A DNA stretch of 64,000 nt from Planotetraspora phitsanulokensis (lineage in GTDB: Bacteria; Actinomycetota; Actinomycetes; Streptosporangiales; Streptosporangiaceae): contig NZ_BOOP01000006.1 in NCBI RefSeq assembly GCF_016863295.1, positions 1 to 64,000 on the forward strand, in the 5' to 3' direction. A program made the position numbers and the translations under genes. Below the pieces are notes generated by a model, which had not been told where the DNA came from, did no database searches, and saw nothing but the letters and a program-made list of their open reading frames with translations. Every line of letters begins with the position of its first letter. The stretch's first letter is position 1. Shown piece after piece: positions 35,058 through 43,864 of the stretch.

Positions 35058-36763
35058 CCACTGCGTTCGGCTCGGGCTTGGCCCGAGTTCGCTCGGTGCT
35101 GCCTGAGCGCGCCGAGTTCGCCGCGATGGGCCGCCGTCCCCGCCGCGACCTGCTGGCCGGGCTCACCGTGGCGATCGTCGCATTGCCGCTGGCGCTCGGA
35201 TTCGGCATCTCCTCTGGCATGGGCGCCGCAGCCGGCCTGGCCACCGCGGTGGTCGCCGGGGCGCTCGCGGCCGTGTTCGGCGGTTCCCGCCTGCAGGTCT
35301 CAGGCCCCACCGGCGCGATGACGGTGGTACTGGTTCCGATCATGCACCAGCACGGCGCCTCCGGCGTGCTGACAGTCGGCGTGCTCGCCGGACTGCTGCT
35401 CATCGCGCTCGCGCTGGGTCACGCGGGCAAGTACATGGCTCTGGTCCCGGCTCCCGTCGTTGAGGGCTTCACGATCGGCATCGCCTGCGTGATCGGTCTG
35501 CAGCAGATCCCCGCTGCCCTCGGCGTACCGACACCGGAAGGCGACAAGGTCACCGTCGTGGCCTGGCACGCCGTCCGAGACTTCCTCGCGCAGCCACACT
35601 GGTGGGCTCTGGCCATCACCGCCGCAGTCGCCTCGCTGATGCTGGCGGGCGGCCGCTGGCGGCCCACCTTTCCCTTCTCGCTGGTCGCCGTCGCCCTCAC
35701 CACCGTCATCGCCGCGCTGGCTGATCTGCCGGTGACACGGATCGGCGAGCTGCCCGCCGGGTTGCCCGTCCCCTCCTTGGCATTCCTGGACATGGGCGCG
35801 CTGCCTTCACTGGTGGCTCCCGCGGTGGCGGTCGCCGCACTGGCCGCGCTGGAATCGTTGTTGTCCGCCGCCGTCGCCGACGGCATGAGCGTCAATCACA
35901 AGCACGACCCTGACCGGGAGCTGTTCGGTCAGGGCCTGGCCAACCTGGCCGCCCCGTTGTTCGGGGGCGTCCCGGCCACCGGAGCCATCGCGCGCACCGC
36001 GGTCAACGTCCGCTCGGGTGCCCATTCCCGCCTGGCGGCTCTGGCCCATGCCGGCATCCTGGCCGTGATCGTTTTCACCGCCTCCGGCCTGGTCGCCCAC
36101 ATCCCGCTCGCAGCGCTGGCCGGTGTCCTGCTGGCCACCTCCGTCCGGATGGTGGAGGTCGGCTCGGTCAAGGCCATGGTCCGCTCCACTCGCGGCGATG
36201 CGATGGTCCTGGTGCTGACCGCGGTCGCCACCTTGGCGCTCGACCTGGTCCAGGCCGTCATCCTCGGCCTGATCGTGGCCGGCGCACTCGCCCTGCGCAG
36301 CATCGCACGTGATGTCCGCCTCGACACGACGCCGATCCACCCCGACCTGCCCGGCGACCACACCGAGCAGGAACACGCCCTGCTCGCCGAGCACATCGTG
36401 GCCTACCGCCTGGACGGCCCGCTGTTCTTCGCCGCGGCCCACCGGTTCCTGCTGGAACTGTCAGAGGTGGCCACCGTCTCCGTCGTGATCCTGCGCATGT
36501 CCCGCGTGACCACGATCGACGCCAGCGGTGCCCTGGTCCTGGGCGACGCCATCCAACGGCTGGAACGGCGCAACATCACGGTCTACGTCTCCGGCATCCG
36601 CGACGGCCACCACCAGCCGCTGCACGCCCTTGGCGTCATCGCCCGCCTCGACCAGGCCGGCCAGGTCTTCGCCACCACTCCAGAGGCGATCTCCGCCGCC
36701 CGGGACCGGCTCCACCACGCCGGAGTCCTCACCCCCGTCGCGCGCGACGCCGTCCCGAGCTGA
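35054..36763 (+). CDS. SulP family anion transporter with STAS domain
   Basis: A 569-residue transporter. The SulP core has 12-14 hydrophobic segments, including LLAGLTVAIVALPLALGFGISSG at the start and LQVSGPTGAMTVVLVPIM in helix 3 (substrate-binding). VPATGAIARTAVNVRSGAHSRLAAL is the helix-10 signature. From about residue 440 a STAS domain follows, with MSRVTTIDASGALVL. SulP proteins carry sulfate, bicarbonate or other anions; which one is not visible here. Its stop is 60 bases from the convergent clpX stop. Coupled to ArsR by ATGA. Confidence 0.93.
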   Translation: MTTAFGSGLARVRSVLPERAEFAAMGRRPRRDLLAGLTVAIVALPLALGFGISSGMGAAAGLATAVVAGALAAVFGGSRLQVSGPTGAMTVVLVPIMHQHGASGVLTVGVLAGLLLIALALGHAGKYMALVPAPVVEGFTIGIACVIGLQQIPAALGVPTPEGDKVTVVAWHAVRDFLAQPHWWALAITAAVASLMLAGGRWRPTFPFSLVAVALTTVIAALADLPVTRIGELPAGLPVPSLAFLDMGALPSLVAPAVAVAALAALESLLSAAVADGMSVNHKHDPDRELFGQGLANLAAPLFGGVPATGAIARTAVNVRSGAHSRLAALAHAGILAVIVFTASGLVAHIPLAALAGVLLATSVRMVEVGSVKAMVRSTRGDAMVLVLTAVATLALDLVQAVILGLIVAGALALRSIARDVRLDTTPIHPDLPGDHTEQEHALLAEHIVAYRLDGPLFFAAAHRFLLELSEVATVSVVILRMSRVTTIDASGALVLGDAIQRLERRNITVYVSGIRDGHHQPLHALGVIARLDQAGQVFATTPEAISAARDRLHHAGVLTPVARDAVPS

Positions 36764-36823
36764 AATGGTCCGCGGCTGGTCCGGTCGTGAACGACTGCTT
36801 CACCCGGTGCCGACGAGTGGGCG

Positions 36824-38086
36824 TCAGGCGGACTTCTGCCCGCGCCCCCGCCGGCCGTCCGGCCGTCGCCGCGGCACCAGGGTCGGATTGACGTTGTCGA
36901 GCACGGTGTCGCGGTCGATGACGACCCGGGCCACGTCGTCCCTGCTCGGCACCTCGTACATCACGTTCAGCAGGATCTCCTCGAGGATCGCGCGGGCCGC
37001 CCGCGCGCCCGTACGGCGGAGCAGCGCCTGGTCGGCGATCGCGGCGACGGCGTCTTCGGTGAACTCGAGTTCGACGCCGTCGAGTTCGAAGAGCCTCTGA
37101 TACTGCTTGATCAGCGCGTTGCGCGGCTCGGTGAGGATCCGCGCCAGCGCCGTCCGGTCCAGCGGACGGAACGTGGAGACCACGGGAAGGCGCCCGACGA
37201 GCTCGGGGATCAGCCCGAACGCCAGCAGGTCCTGGGGCATGACCTCGGCGAGGACGTCCCGCTCCTCGGGGCCGCGAAGCACCGCGCCGAACCCCGCGCC
37301 GTCACGGGCCGTCCGCCGCTCGACGATCGGCTCAAGGCCCGCGAACGCGCCGCCGACGATGAACAGCACGTTGGCCGTGTCGATCTGGAGGAACTCCTGG
37401 TGCGGGTGCTTGCGACCGCCCTGCGGGGCGACGTTCGCCGTCGTGCCCTCCAGGATCTTCAGCAGCGCCTGCTGCACCCCCTCGCCGGAGACGTCACGGG
37501 TGATCGACGGGTTCTCACCCTTCCTGGCGATCTTGTCGATCTCGTCGATGTAGACGATGCCGGCCTCGGCCCTGGCGATGTCGTGGTCGGCGGCCTGAAC
37601 GAGCCTGAGCAGGATGTTCTCGACGTCCTCCCCCACGTAGCCGGCCTCGGTCAGGGCCGTGGCGTCGGCGACGGCGAACGGGACGTCGAGCATCCGGGCG
37701 AGGGTCTGGGCCAGCAGGGTCTTGCCGCATCCGGTCGGGCCGATCAGCAGGATGTTGGACTTGCCCAGCTCGACCTGCTCACTCCCCCCGGCCCCGGGAC
37801 GGATCCGTTTGTAGTGGTTGTAGACCGCCACGGAAAGGGCCTTCTTGGCGTCGTCCTGGCCGATGACGTACTGGTCGAGGAACGCGTGGATCTCCCGCGG
37901 CTTCGGCAGGTCCCGTGGCTCGTCGGCGGCGCGTTCCCCGAGTTCCTCCTCGATGAGCTCGGTGCACAGGCCGACGCATTCGTCGCAGATGCAGATCCGG
38001 CCGGGGCCCGCGATGAGCTTCCTGACCTGTGAATGGCCTTTTCCGCAGAAGGCGCACTTCAGCGGGTCGTGATCGGTGCGTGCCAC
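36824..38086 (-). CDS. clpX: ClpX-type AAA+ unfoldase, divergent paralog
   Basis: 420 residues from GTG at 38086, the normal ClpX length. The N-terminal zinc domain has two CxxC pairs ([17 protein letters not shown]). Walker A is GPTGCGKT, pore loop 1 is GYVGED, Walker B is IVYIDEIDK, and the RKH loop (GGRKHPH) is intact. The ClpP-docking loop, GIGFGA in E. coli, reads GAGFGA, and the loop after it is shortened to VLRGPEERD. It is not next to clpP or tig as the housekeeping gene normally is, but between SulP and a P450. I infer an orphan unfoldase with altered or lost ClpP docking. Confidence 0.9.
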   Translation of the reverse strand: MARTDHDPLKCAFCGKGHSQVRKLIAGPGRICICDECVGLCTELIEEELGERAADEPRDLPKPREIHAFLDQYVIGQDDAKKALSVAVYNHYKRIRPGAGGSEQVELGKSNILLIGPTGCGKTLLAQTLARMLDVPFAVADATALTEAGYVGEDVENILLRLVQAADHDIARAEAGIVYIDEIDKIARKGENPSITRDVSGEGVQQALLKILEGTTANVAPQGGRKHPHQEFLQIDTANVLFIVGGAFAGLEPIVERRTARDGAGFGAVLRGPEERDVLAEVMPQDLLAFGLIPELVGRLPVVSTFRPLDRTALARILTEPRNALIKQYQRLFELDGVELEFTEDAVAAIADQALLRRTGARAARAILEEILLNVMYEVPSRDDVARVVIDRDTVLDNVNPTLVPRRRPDGRRGRGQKSA

Positions 38087-38121
38087 GGGAGGAGGTCTCC
38101 TCAGGGATCGTGCGGACGGGT

Positions 38122-39333
38122 TCAGAGGGTGACGGGAAGCGACGTCAGCCGCCACGTCCCCGGGTCGAGGGCGCGGACGTCGCCGAAGGCGCTCCCCGGC
38201 GCCAGGCCGGGGAACCGGCTCAGCAGTGAGGTCAGCGCGACCTCCGTCTGCACCCGGGCGATGGACGCCCCGAGACAGAAGTGCGGGCCGTGGGAGAAGC
38301 CCAGGTGGCCGGCTGTCCCCGCCGGCCGCCTGACGTCGAGTCGGTCCGGGTGGGCGTACGCGCGCGGATCGCGGTTGGCGGAGGCGACCGCGGCGGTCAC
38401 GGCGTCGCCCTTGTGTATCAGCGTGCCGTGCAGTTCGACGTCCTGCGTCGCGAAGCGCGGGATGGCCAGCAACGTCGGGCCGCACCAGCGCATGAGCTCC
38501 TCGACGGCGCGCGGCATGAGCGCGGGGTCCTCGCGCAGCGCGGCGAGCTGCCCGGGGTGCCCGAGCAGGGCGTGCACGGCGTTGGCGATGAGGTTGGCCG
38601 GGGTCTGACCGGCCAGGACCAGGTTCCAGACGAGCGTCACCATCTCGGTCTCGCTGAGCCGGTCGCCGTCCTCGGCGTGCGCGCGGATGAGGTCCGACAA
38701 CAGGTCGTCGGCGGGCTCTTCGCAGCGGCGTGCGATCGCCGCCTTGGCGTCCTCCACGATGCCGGGGACGGCCGACGCGAACCCCTGGCCGGAGCCCGCC
38801 ATGATCGTGGCGCCGTACTCGCGCCAGCGGGGCCGGTCGGGCTCGGGTATGCCGACCAGTTCGCAGATGACCTCCATCGGCAACGGCCGCGCGAAATGCC
38901 GCAGCAGGTCCACCTCGCCGTCATCGGCGTCGCCGGGCAGGCCGTCGAGCAGGGCGCCGACGACCGGCTCGATCCGGGGCCGGAAGTCCGCGGCCCGGCG
39001 CGCGGTGAACGCCGGCGCGACCAGCCTGCGCAGACGCAGATGTTCGTGCCCGTTCATCTCGGCCATCGACCGCATGTACGGCAGGCAGTCCTCGGGCACG
39101 TCGGGGCGGATGAAACTGCTCGCGTTCAGCTCGAACCGCGGGTCGGCCAGCAGCGTCCGGGCGTCCTCGTGCCGCGTGACGGCCCACATCCCGCCGAATC
39201 CCGGGGCGGTCAGCCGCGCGACGGGCGAGTGCTCCCTGGCCTCGTCGTACACGGCGAAGGGGTCGCGCATCACCTCGGCGTCCGACAGATCGATCTCCGG
39301 GACCCCGCTCACTTCCCGGCTGACACCGGCCAT
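38122..39333 (-). CDS. Cytochrome P450
   Basis: A 403-residue bacterial class I P450. The heme-cysteine loop [17 protein letters not shown] is near the C-terminus, the ExxR pair is in VEELMRW, and the I-helix reads [12 protein letters not shown], where the usual AGxET is AGQTP, keeping the proton-relay Thr. It needs ferredoxin and a reductase, neither encoded nearby. The divergent TetR gene with a 19-bp palindrome between them is the likely regulator. Substrate unknown. Confidence 0.92.
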   Translation of the reverse strand: MAGVSREVSGVPEIDLSDAEVMRDPFAVYDEAREHSPVARLTAPGFGGMWAVTRHEDARTLLADPRFELNASSFIRPDVPEDCLPYMRSMAEMNGHEHLRLRRLVAPAFTARRAADFRPRIEPVVGALLDGLPGDADDGEVDLLRHFARPLPMEVICELVGIPEPDRPRWREYGATIMAGSGQGFASAVPGIVEDAKAAIARRCEEPADDLLSDLIRAHAEDGDRLSETEMVTLVWNLVLAGQTPANLIANAVHALLGHPGQLAALREDPALMPRAVEELMRWCGPTLLAIPRFATQDVELHGTLIHKGDAVTAAVASANRDPRAYAHPDRLDVRRPAGTAGHLGFSHGPHFCLGASIARVQTEVALTSLLSRFPGLAPGSAFGDVRALDPGTWRLTSLPVTL

Positions 39334-39357
39334 GGACGCTCCAGTTTCCGAATGGTG

Positions 39358-39376
39358 TGATCAGATGATCTCATCA
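39358..39376. promoter_or_regulatory. 19-bp TetR-type palindrome between P450 and TetR genes
   Basis: TGATCAGATGATCTCATCA: eight of nine pairs match about a central G. It lies 25 bases from the P450 ATG and about 80 from the TetR ATG, well placed to control both. Confidence 0.6.
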
Positions 39377-39455
39377 TGTGAATGGCAACGGTATCTTGCT
39401 CCGGGACGTACGGCAATGCCGGGAGAACGGACGGCAACGCCGGAAGAGGGGGACC

Positions 39456-40529
39456 ATGAGCCGGCTCACCAGAGCGGAGACCCAGGAGCGCAACCGCGCC
39501 AAGGTGCTGGCCGCCGCGAGAGCCGAGTTCACCGAACGGGGCTTCCGGGACGCCAAGATCGACGGCATCGCCGAACGGGCCGAGCTCACCCGCGGCGCGG
39601 TGTACTCCAACTTCCCCGGCAAGCGGGCCCTCTACTTCGCCGTGCTGGCCGACCTGGCCGAACGGACGCCCGAGCCGTCGCATCCCGAGCCCGGCCGCAC
39701 GCCCCGGGACGCGCTCGGGGCGTTCGCCCGCGCCTGGGTGACCCGGTTCCCCCTCGCCACGGACGACCGGCACGGCATGGCCGCGCTGGGCAGGGACCTG
39801 ATGCCCGAGGTCCTCGCCGACGAACGTGTCCGGCGTCCGTTCGCGCAGCTCATGAAGCTCGACGCGATCCTGCTCGGCCTCGCCCTCGAACAGCTCGGCC
39901 CGCGAAGGACGCCCGATGCCCGCCTGGTGCGCACCGCGGAGGTCGCGCTCACGACCCTGCACGGCGCAGGCCAGATGGCCGCCGCCGCACCCGGTTTCGT
40001 CGAGCCCTTCAACATCGTCAGCGCGTGTGAGCGACTCGCGGACCTCGACCTGGGCGACCGGTGGCCGCCCCCGCCGATGATCCCTCCGACCCGGGCCGCG
40101 GACGAGCCCTGGGCGCCGCCGCCCGCGGTCGACCTGGTACGCGGTGAAGCCGCACGGCTCACGAGAGACGGCGTGGTGACGATCCTGGGGCTGCACCGCG
40201 CCGCCGCCGCCGAGGACGCGGTCCGCGCCGCGGCGGCGGGCGCCGACGTCACCGCCGTCCTCGTCACGAGTTCGCCGGGCGAGTTGGCGCCCCTGGCACG
40301 GCTGGTCGTCGCCGACCTGTGCGTGTGCCTCCACCAGGCGTTCCCGATGGCGGCGTGGCCGCGCCTGCAGGTGGTGTGCGACGAGACGGGCGCCCTCGCC
40401 GAGGCGGCGGGCGTACCGGCGGTCAGCGACGCGACCGAGACCGCCGTCCGCGTCGAGTCGGGCCGCGTCGTCGCCCGCGCCGAAGGGTTCGGCGCGGGCC
40501 ACGCGGCGGCGACGGTCTCGCCTGGCTAG
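39456..40529 (+). CDS. TetR family regulator with extra C-terminal thioredoxin-fold-like domain
   Basis: A 357-residue protein. The first 65 residues are a clear TetR HTH (RNRAKVLAAARAEFTERGFRDAKIDGIAERAELTRGAVYSNFPGKRALY) and the helical ligand domain runs to about 200. A Pro/Trp-rich linker (RWPPPPMIPP) then leads to about 130 further residues. These alternate strands and helices (VVTILGLHRAAAAED, DVTAVLVTSS) and end with VVCDETGALAEAAGV and VRVESGRVVARAEGF, resembling the end of an AhpC/TSA peroxiredoxin, without its peroxidatic cysteine. Normal TetRs are about 200 residues. ATG at 39456 follows GAGGGGG. It converges with the ABC permease; the stops share CTAG. Confidence 0.85.
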   Translation: MSRLTRAETQERNRAKVLAAARAEFTERGFRDAKIDGIAERAELTRGAVYSNFPGKRALYFAVLADLAERTPEPSHPEPGRTPRDALGAFARAWVTRFPLATDDRHGMAALGRDLMPEVLADERVRRPFAQLMKLDAILLGLALEQLGPRRTPDARLVRTAEVALTTLHGAGQMAAAAPGFVEPFNIVSACERLADLDLGDRWPPPPMIPPTRAADEPWAPPPAVDLVRGEAARLTRDGVVTILGLHRAAAAEDAVRAAAAGADVTAVLVTSSPGELAPLARLVVADLCVCLHQAFPMAAWPRLQVVCDETGALAEAAGVPAVSDATETAVRVESGRVVARAEGFGAGHAAATVSPG

Positions 40530-41275
40530 CCCGCGAGCTTCTTCATCGACGAGACCGACCAGGTCAGCGTCAGAGCGCCGAGCGCCAGGGTGAGACCGAA
40601 GGCGAGCGGGATCGAGCCGTCGGTGAAGTCGCCGTCGAACAGCGAACGGCCCGCCTCGACCGCGTGGTAGAGCGGGTTGAAGTGTGCGACCGTCTGCATC
40701 CACTGCGGCGCCAACGACATCGGCAACATGATGCCGGTGAGCAGGATCAGCGGCAGCGCGAAGAACTGCATGATCTGGCTCATCCCGTTCTCGTCCCGCA
40801 GCGCGAGCGCCAGGCCGTACGAGAGCCCGGACGCGAGCAGGCCGGTCGCCGCCATGAGCACGAGCATCACGAGCACGCCGGGAGCGCTGGCCCGCATGCC
40901 CATCAGCCAGGCCAGGCCGATCACGAGGAGCGCCTGCAGGACCAGCACGATCATGTCGCGCATGGTGCGGCCGAGCACGATCGCCGGCCGCCACGCCGGG
41001 CTGACCGCCAGCCGCTCGAGGTAGCCGTTGCGGATCTCGTTGATCATGCCGAAGCCCACGAACAACGATCCGAAGAGGGCGATCATCATCAGCACGCCGG
41101 GCGTGAACAGCCGGAGCGTGTCGCCCATCGTGCCGCCGACGGTGGTGTTGGCCACGAGCGGCGCGAACAACAACAGGTAGAGCACGGGCTGGAGGATGCC
41201 GAACAACGGCCACACCGGATTGCGCAGGGTGAGCCTGAGCTCGTAGCCGAGGAACAACATCGTGTGTCGGAACAT
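40526..41275 (-). CDS. ABC-2 permease, DrrB-like
   Basis: A 249-residue protein with six hydrophobic segments. PVWPLFGILQPVLYLLLFAPLV follows the N-terminal amphipathic stretch, GMINEIRNGYLERLAVSPAWR is the conserved cytoplasmic loop, and GIMLPMSLAPQWMQTVAHFNPLYHAVEAGR is the ABC-2/DrrB C-terminal signature. It is 37 bases downstream of its ATPase. Such pairs export daunorubicin-like compounds, lipids or antibiotics. Confidence 0.92.
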   Translation of the reverse strand: MFRHTMLFLGYELRLTLRNPVWPLFGILQPVLYLLLFAPLVANTTVGGTMGDTLRLFTPGVLMMIALFGSLFVGFGMINEIRNGYLERLAVSPAWRPAIVLGRTMRDMIVLVLQALLVIGLAWLMGMRASAPGVLVMLVLMAATGLLASGLSYGLALALRDENGMSQIMQFFALPLILLTGIMLPMSLAPQWMQTVAHFNPLYHAVEAGRSLFDGDFTDGSIPLAFGLTLALGALTLTWSVSSMKKLAG

Positions 41276-41312
41276 CGGGGGTCCAATCGGTTCTCGTCGG
41301 GGTCCTGGAGTC

Positions 41313-42278
41313 TCAGTCGGCGTCGCGGAGCGATCGACCGGTGTGACGCAGGAAGACGTCGTCGAGCGTCGCCCGGTCGAGTGAGATGGACTGGATGCCG
41401 AGCCCGCCGGCCTCCAGGGCGCGCAGCAGGTGGGGAAGGTTGTGCTCGCCGTCGTCGACGTAGACGCGCAGCGTCTCGTCCTCGGTGCGCACGTCCTTAA
41501 CGTACGGCTCCGCGGTGAGGAGCGCCTGTGCGGGCTCGTTCGCGGCCTCCCCCAGCCTCAGGGTGACGACGTCGCCCGCGATCTCCTTCTTCAGGTCGTC
41601 GGGCGTGCCCTCGGCGACCACCAGGCCGTGGTCGATGATGACCAGCCGGTCGCAGAGCGCGTCGGCCTCCTCCAGGTAGTGCGTCGTCAGCAACACGCTG
41701 GTCCCCTGCTTGCGCAGCGCGCGGACCTCGTCCCAGAGGTTGGCCCGGTTCTGCGGGTCGAGACCGGTGGTCGGCTCGTCGAGGAAGAACAGCGGCGGCC
41801 GGTTCACGAGCCCGATGGCGAGCGCGAACCGCCGCTTCTGGCCCCCGGAGAGCGTCTTGATCGGCCGATCGGCGAACTCGGTCAGGCTGAACGCGGTGAG
41901 CAGCTCCTCGCTGCGGGCCTCCGCCTGCTTGCGTGACATGCCGCCGAGCCGCGCGGCGAGGACGATGCCGTCGCGTCCCGGAGAGTTCTCGTCCACTCCG
42001 CCGGCCTGGCCGACGTAGCCGATGTTCTCCCGCACCTTGCCGGGCTCCCTGGTCACATCGTGGCCCGCGACGACGGCGGTCCCCGACGTGGGCGGGATGA
42101 GGGTGGCGAGCATCCTGATCGTGGTGGTCTTGCCCGCACCGTTCGGGCCGAGCACGGCGAAGATCTGGCCCTCCTCGACCTCCAGATCGACACCCCTGAC
42201 CGCCTCGACCTGCTCGGTCTTGCCGCGTCCCCGTTTGGCGGTGAACGTCTTGCGCAACCCGTGCGCTTCGATGATCAC
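41313..42278 (-). CDS. ABC transporter ATP-binding protein, DrrA-like
   Basis: A 321-residue ATPase. Walker A GPNGAGKTT, Q-loop YVGQAGGVDE, signature LSGGQKRRFALAI, Walker B LFFLDEPTTGLDP and the switch histidine in LLTTHYLEEAD are all present. A C-terminal DrrA-type tail ends ATLDDVFLRHTGRSL. Residues 14-22 carry a basic insert (AKRGRGKTE). It pairs with the permease downstream. Substrate unknown. Confidence 0.94.
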   Translation of the reverse strand: MIIEAHGLRKTFTAKRGRGKTEQVEAVRGVDLEVEEGQIFAVLGPNGAGKTTTIRMLATLIPPTSGTAVVAGHDVTREPGKVRENIGYVGQAGGVDENSPGRDGIVLAARLGGMSRKQAEARSEELLTAFSLTEFADRPIKTLSGGQKRRFALAIGLVNRPPLFFLDEPTTGLDPQNRANLWDEVRALRKQGTSVLLTTHYLEEADALCDRLVIIDHGLVVAEGTPDDLKKEIAGDVVTLRLGEAANEPAQALLTAEPYVKDVRTEDETLRVYVDDGEHNLPHLLRALEAGGLGIQSISLDRATLDDVFLRHTGRSLRDAD

Positions 42279-42474
42279 GTCTTCCTCTCCGTTCTCAGAG
42301 CCCTCGCGCCGTCAGCCGTCACTGACGCGGAGGGGGTGGATGGGCGATGGCCGGCGCCTGGTGTGGGCGAGGGCCGGCCGGCCCTGCCAAGTCTGGATCC
42401 TCCGGCACGGGAAGAGTCAACCGATTTACGGCCAGATCCGTCCATGAAATCGGCCCGCACGGTGAGGTGATCCC

Positions 42475-42524
42475 CTTAACTTCCCTAACACTCCCATTCA
42501 TGTCATCATCTTAGGGAAGTTAAG
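42475..42524. promoter_or_regulatory. Long inverted repeat before the HTH gene
   Basis: Arms of 14 bases, CTTAACTTCCCTAA and TTAGGGAAGTTAAG, match perfectly across a 22-base spacer, ending 18 bases before the GTG. Either two half sites for the adjacent HTH protein or a transcript hairpin. Confidence 0.75.
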
Positions 42525-42542
42525 CGACAAGAGGGTGTTGCG

Positions 42543-42980
42543 GTGTCCGATCAGCTCTATTCGGTGGACCAGGTGGCCGACCTCCTGGGCCTCCACGTGA
42601 AGACCGTTCGCGGCTACGTGCGCGACGGCCGGTTGAAGGCGGTCCGCATCGGCGGCCGGCAGTACCGGATCGCCCGCGACGACCTCGAGGCGTTCACCGG
42701 ACATCCGGTGGCCACGCCGGCGCGGGAGGACGCGCCGCGCCACCGGCGCACCGAGGTGACCGGAATCGTGCAGATCGACGCCGTCGATCCGACCACGATG
42801 AACCGCCTGAGCACCATGATCACGGCTGCCGTCGCCCATCCCCACGACGGCGAACGCCTGCACATCGAGATCGTCTACGACGAGGAGAGGGCCGGCATGA
42901 AGATCATCATCGTAGGCGGCCTGGACACCACCGCCGACCTGCTCAAAATCATCAATGTGATCGCGGACGAGCGGCCATGA
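42543..42980 (+). CDS. Excisionase/MerR-type HTH protein with C-terminal alpha+beta domain
   Basis: A 145-residue protein. The first 55 residues are an HTH_17 domain: YSVDQVADLLGLHVKTVRGYVRDGRLKAVRIGGRQYRIARDDLEAF. The rest (VQIDAVDPTTMNRLSTMITAAV, HIEIVYDEERAGMKIIIVGGLDTTADLLKIINVI) looks like a small sensing or dimer domain I cannot name. It starts with GTG at 42543 and overlaps the hydrolase gene by ATGA. The inverted repeat 18 bases upstream suggests autoregulation. Not linked to phage genes, so not a true excisionase. Confidence 0.8.
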   Translation: MSDQLYSVDQVADLLGLHVKTVRGYVRDGRLKAVRIGGRQYRIARDDLEAFTGHPVATPAREDAPRHRRTEVTGIVQIDAVDPTTMNRLSTMITAAVAHPHDGERLHIEIVYDEERAGMKIIIVGGLDTTADLLKIINVIADERP

Positions 42981-43864
42981 GCTCCCTCTACACCTCGGCC
43001 GACGGCGCACGAGCCGTGGAGCGGCGATACCGCGAATACCTGGACGACTGGCCGGTGCCCGGCGAGCAGTCGCGCGTCCCGACCCGGGAGGGCGAGACGT
43101 TCGTCATGTCCTGCGGGCCGCGGGACGCCCCGCCTCTCGTGCTGCTGCACGGGTCGAGGGCGAACGCGGCGATGTGGGCGGCGGACGCCGCCGTCTGGTC
43201 CGCCCACTTCCGCGTCCACGCCGTCGACATGATCGGCGAACCGGGTCTCAGCGCGCCTTCACGGCCCGCGCTCAGGTCGGACGCCTACGCGTTGTGGCTC
43301 GACGACGTGCTGGAGGAGCTGCACGTCGAGCGCGCGTCACTGGTGGGAGTCTCGCTCGGCGGATGGCTGGCCGTCGACTACGCGACCCGGCGCCCGGAGC
43401 GGATCGACCGTATGGCGCTGCTGTGCCCCGGCGGCATCGGCCGGCAGAAGTACGGCGTGCTGCTCGCCGCCGTACCGCTGGCGCTGTTCGGGCGGCGTGG
43501 GCGGCGGACCCTCATGCGGCTCGTCCTCGGTGTCCGCCCGTCCGCGGAACAGAGCGCGGATCCGGAGCGGGACCGGTCGTTCGCGGACTTCGTGATGCTC
43601 ATCGACAGGCATTTCAGGCCGAGGAGGGATCGGCTCCCCGTCTTCGCCGACGACACGCTCCGGCGGCTGACGATGCCCGTCCTGGTGATCGCCGGCGGCA
43701 GGGACGCCCTGCTCGACTCGTACGGCACCCGCCGGCGGATCGCGCGGAACGTGCCGCACGCGACGGTCGACCTCCTTGAGGACGCCGGGCACCTCCTGCA
43801 AGGGCAGACCTCGCGGATCCTCGGGTTCCTGCGGGCGACGGAGAGGAACCGCGACCATGGCTGA
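42977..43864 (+). CDS. Alpha/beta hydrolase
   Basis: A 295-residue hydrolase. The oxyanion region is VLLHGSRANAAMW, the nucleophile elbow is LVGVSLGGWLA, the acid is in IAGGRDALLDS and the base in EDAGHLLQ. Similar enzymes are esterases, haloperoxidase-like or meta-cleavage hydrolases. It is coupled by overlap to the HTH gene before it and the DUF4180 gene after it (8-base overlap), so all three act as one unit. Confidence 0.9.
   Translation: MSSLYTSADGARAVERRYREYLDDWPVPGEQSRVPTREGETFVMSCGPRDAPPLVLLHGSRANAAMWAADAAVWSAHFRVHAVDMIGEPGLSAPSRPALRSDAYALWLDDVLEELHVERASLVGVSLGGWLAVDYATRRPERIDRMALLCPGGIGRQKYGVLLAAVPLALFGRRGRRTLMRLVLGVRPSAEQSADPERDRSFADFVMLIDRHFRPRRDRLPVFADDTLRRLTMPVLVIAGGRDALLDSYGTRRRIARNVPHATVDLLEDAGHLLQGQTSRILGFLRATERNRDHG

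Noticed and set aside
42543-42980. Phage excisionase or integrated element.
   Set aside because: The HTH domain is excisionase-like, but no integrase, attachment repeat or tRNA is near, and the gene is fused in an operon with metabolic genes.
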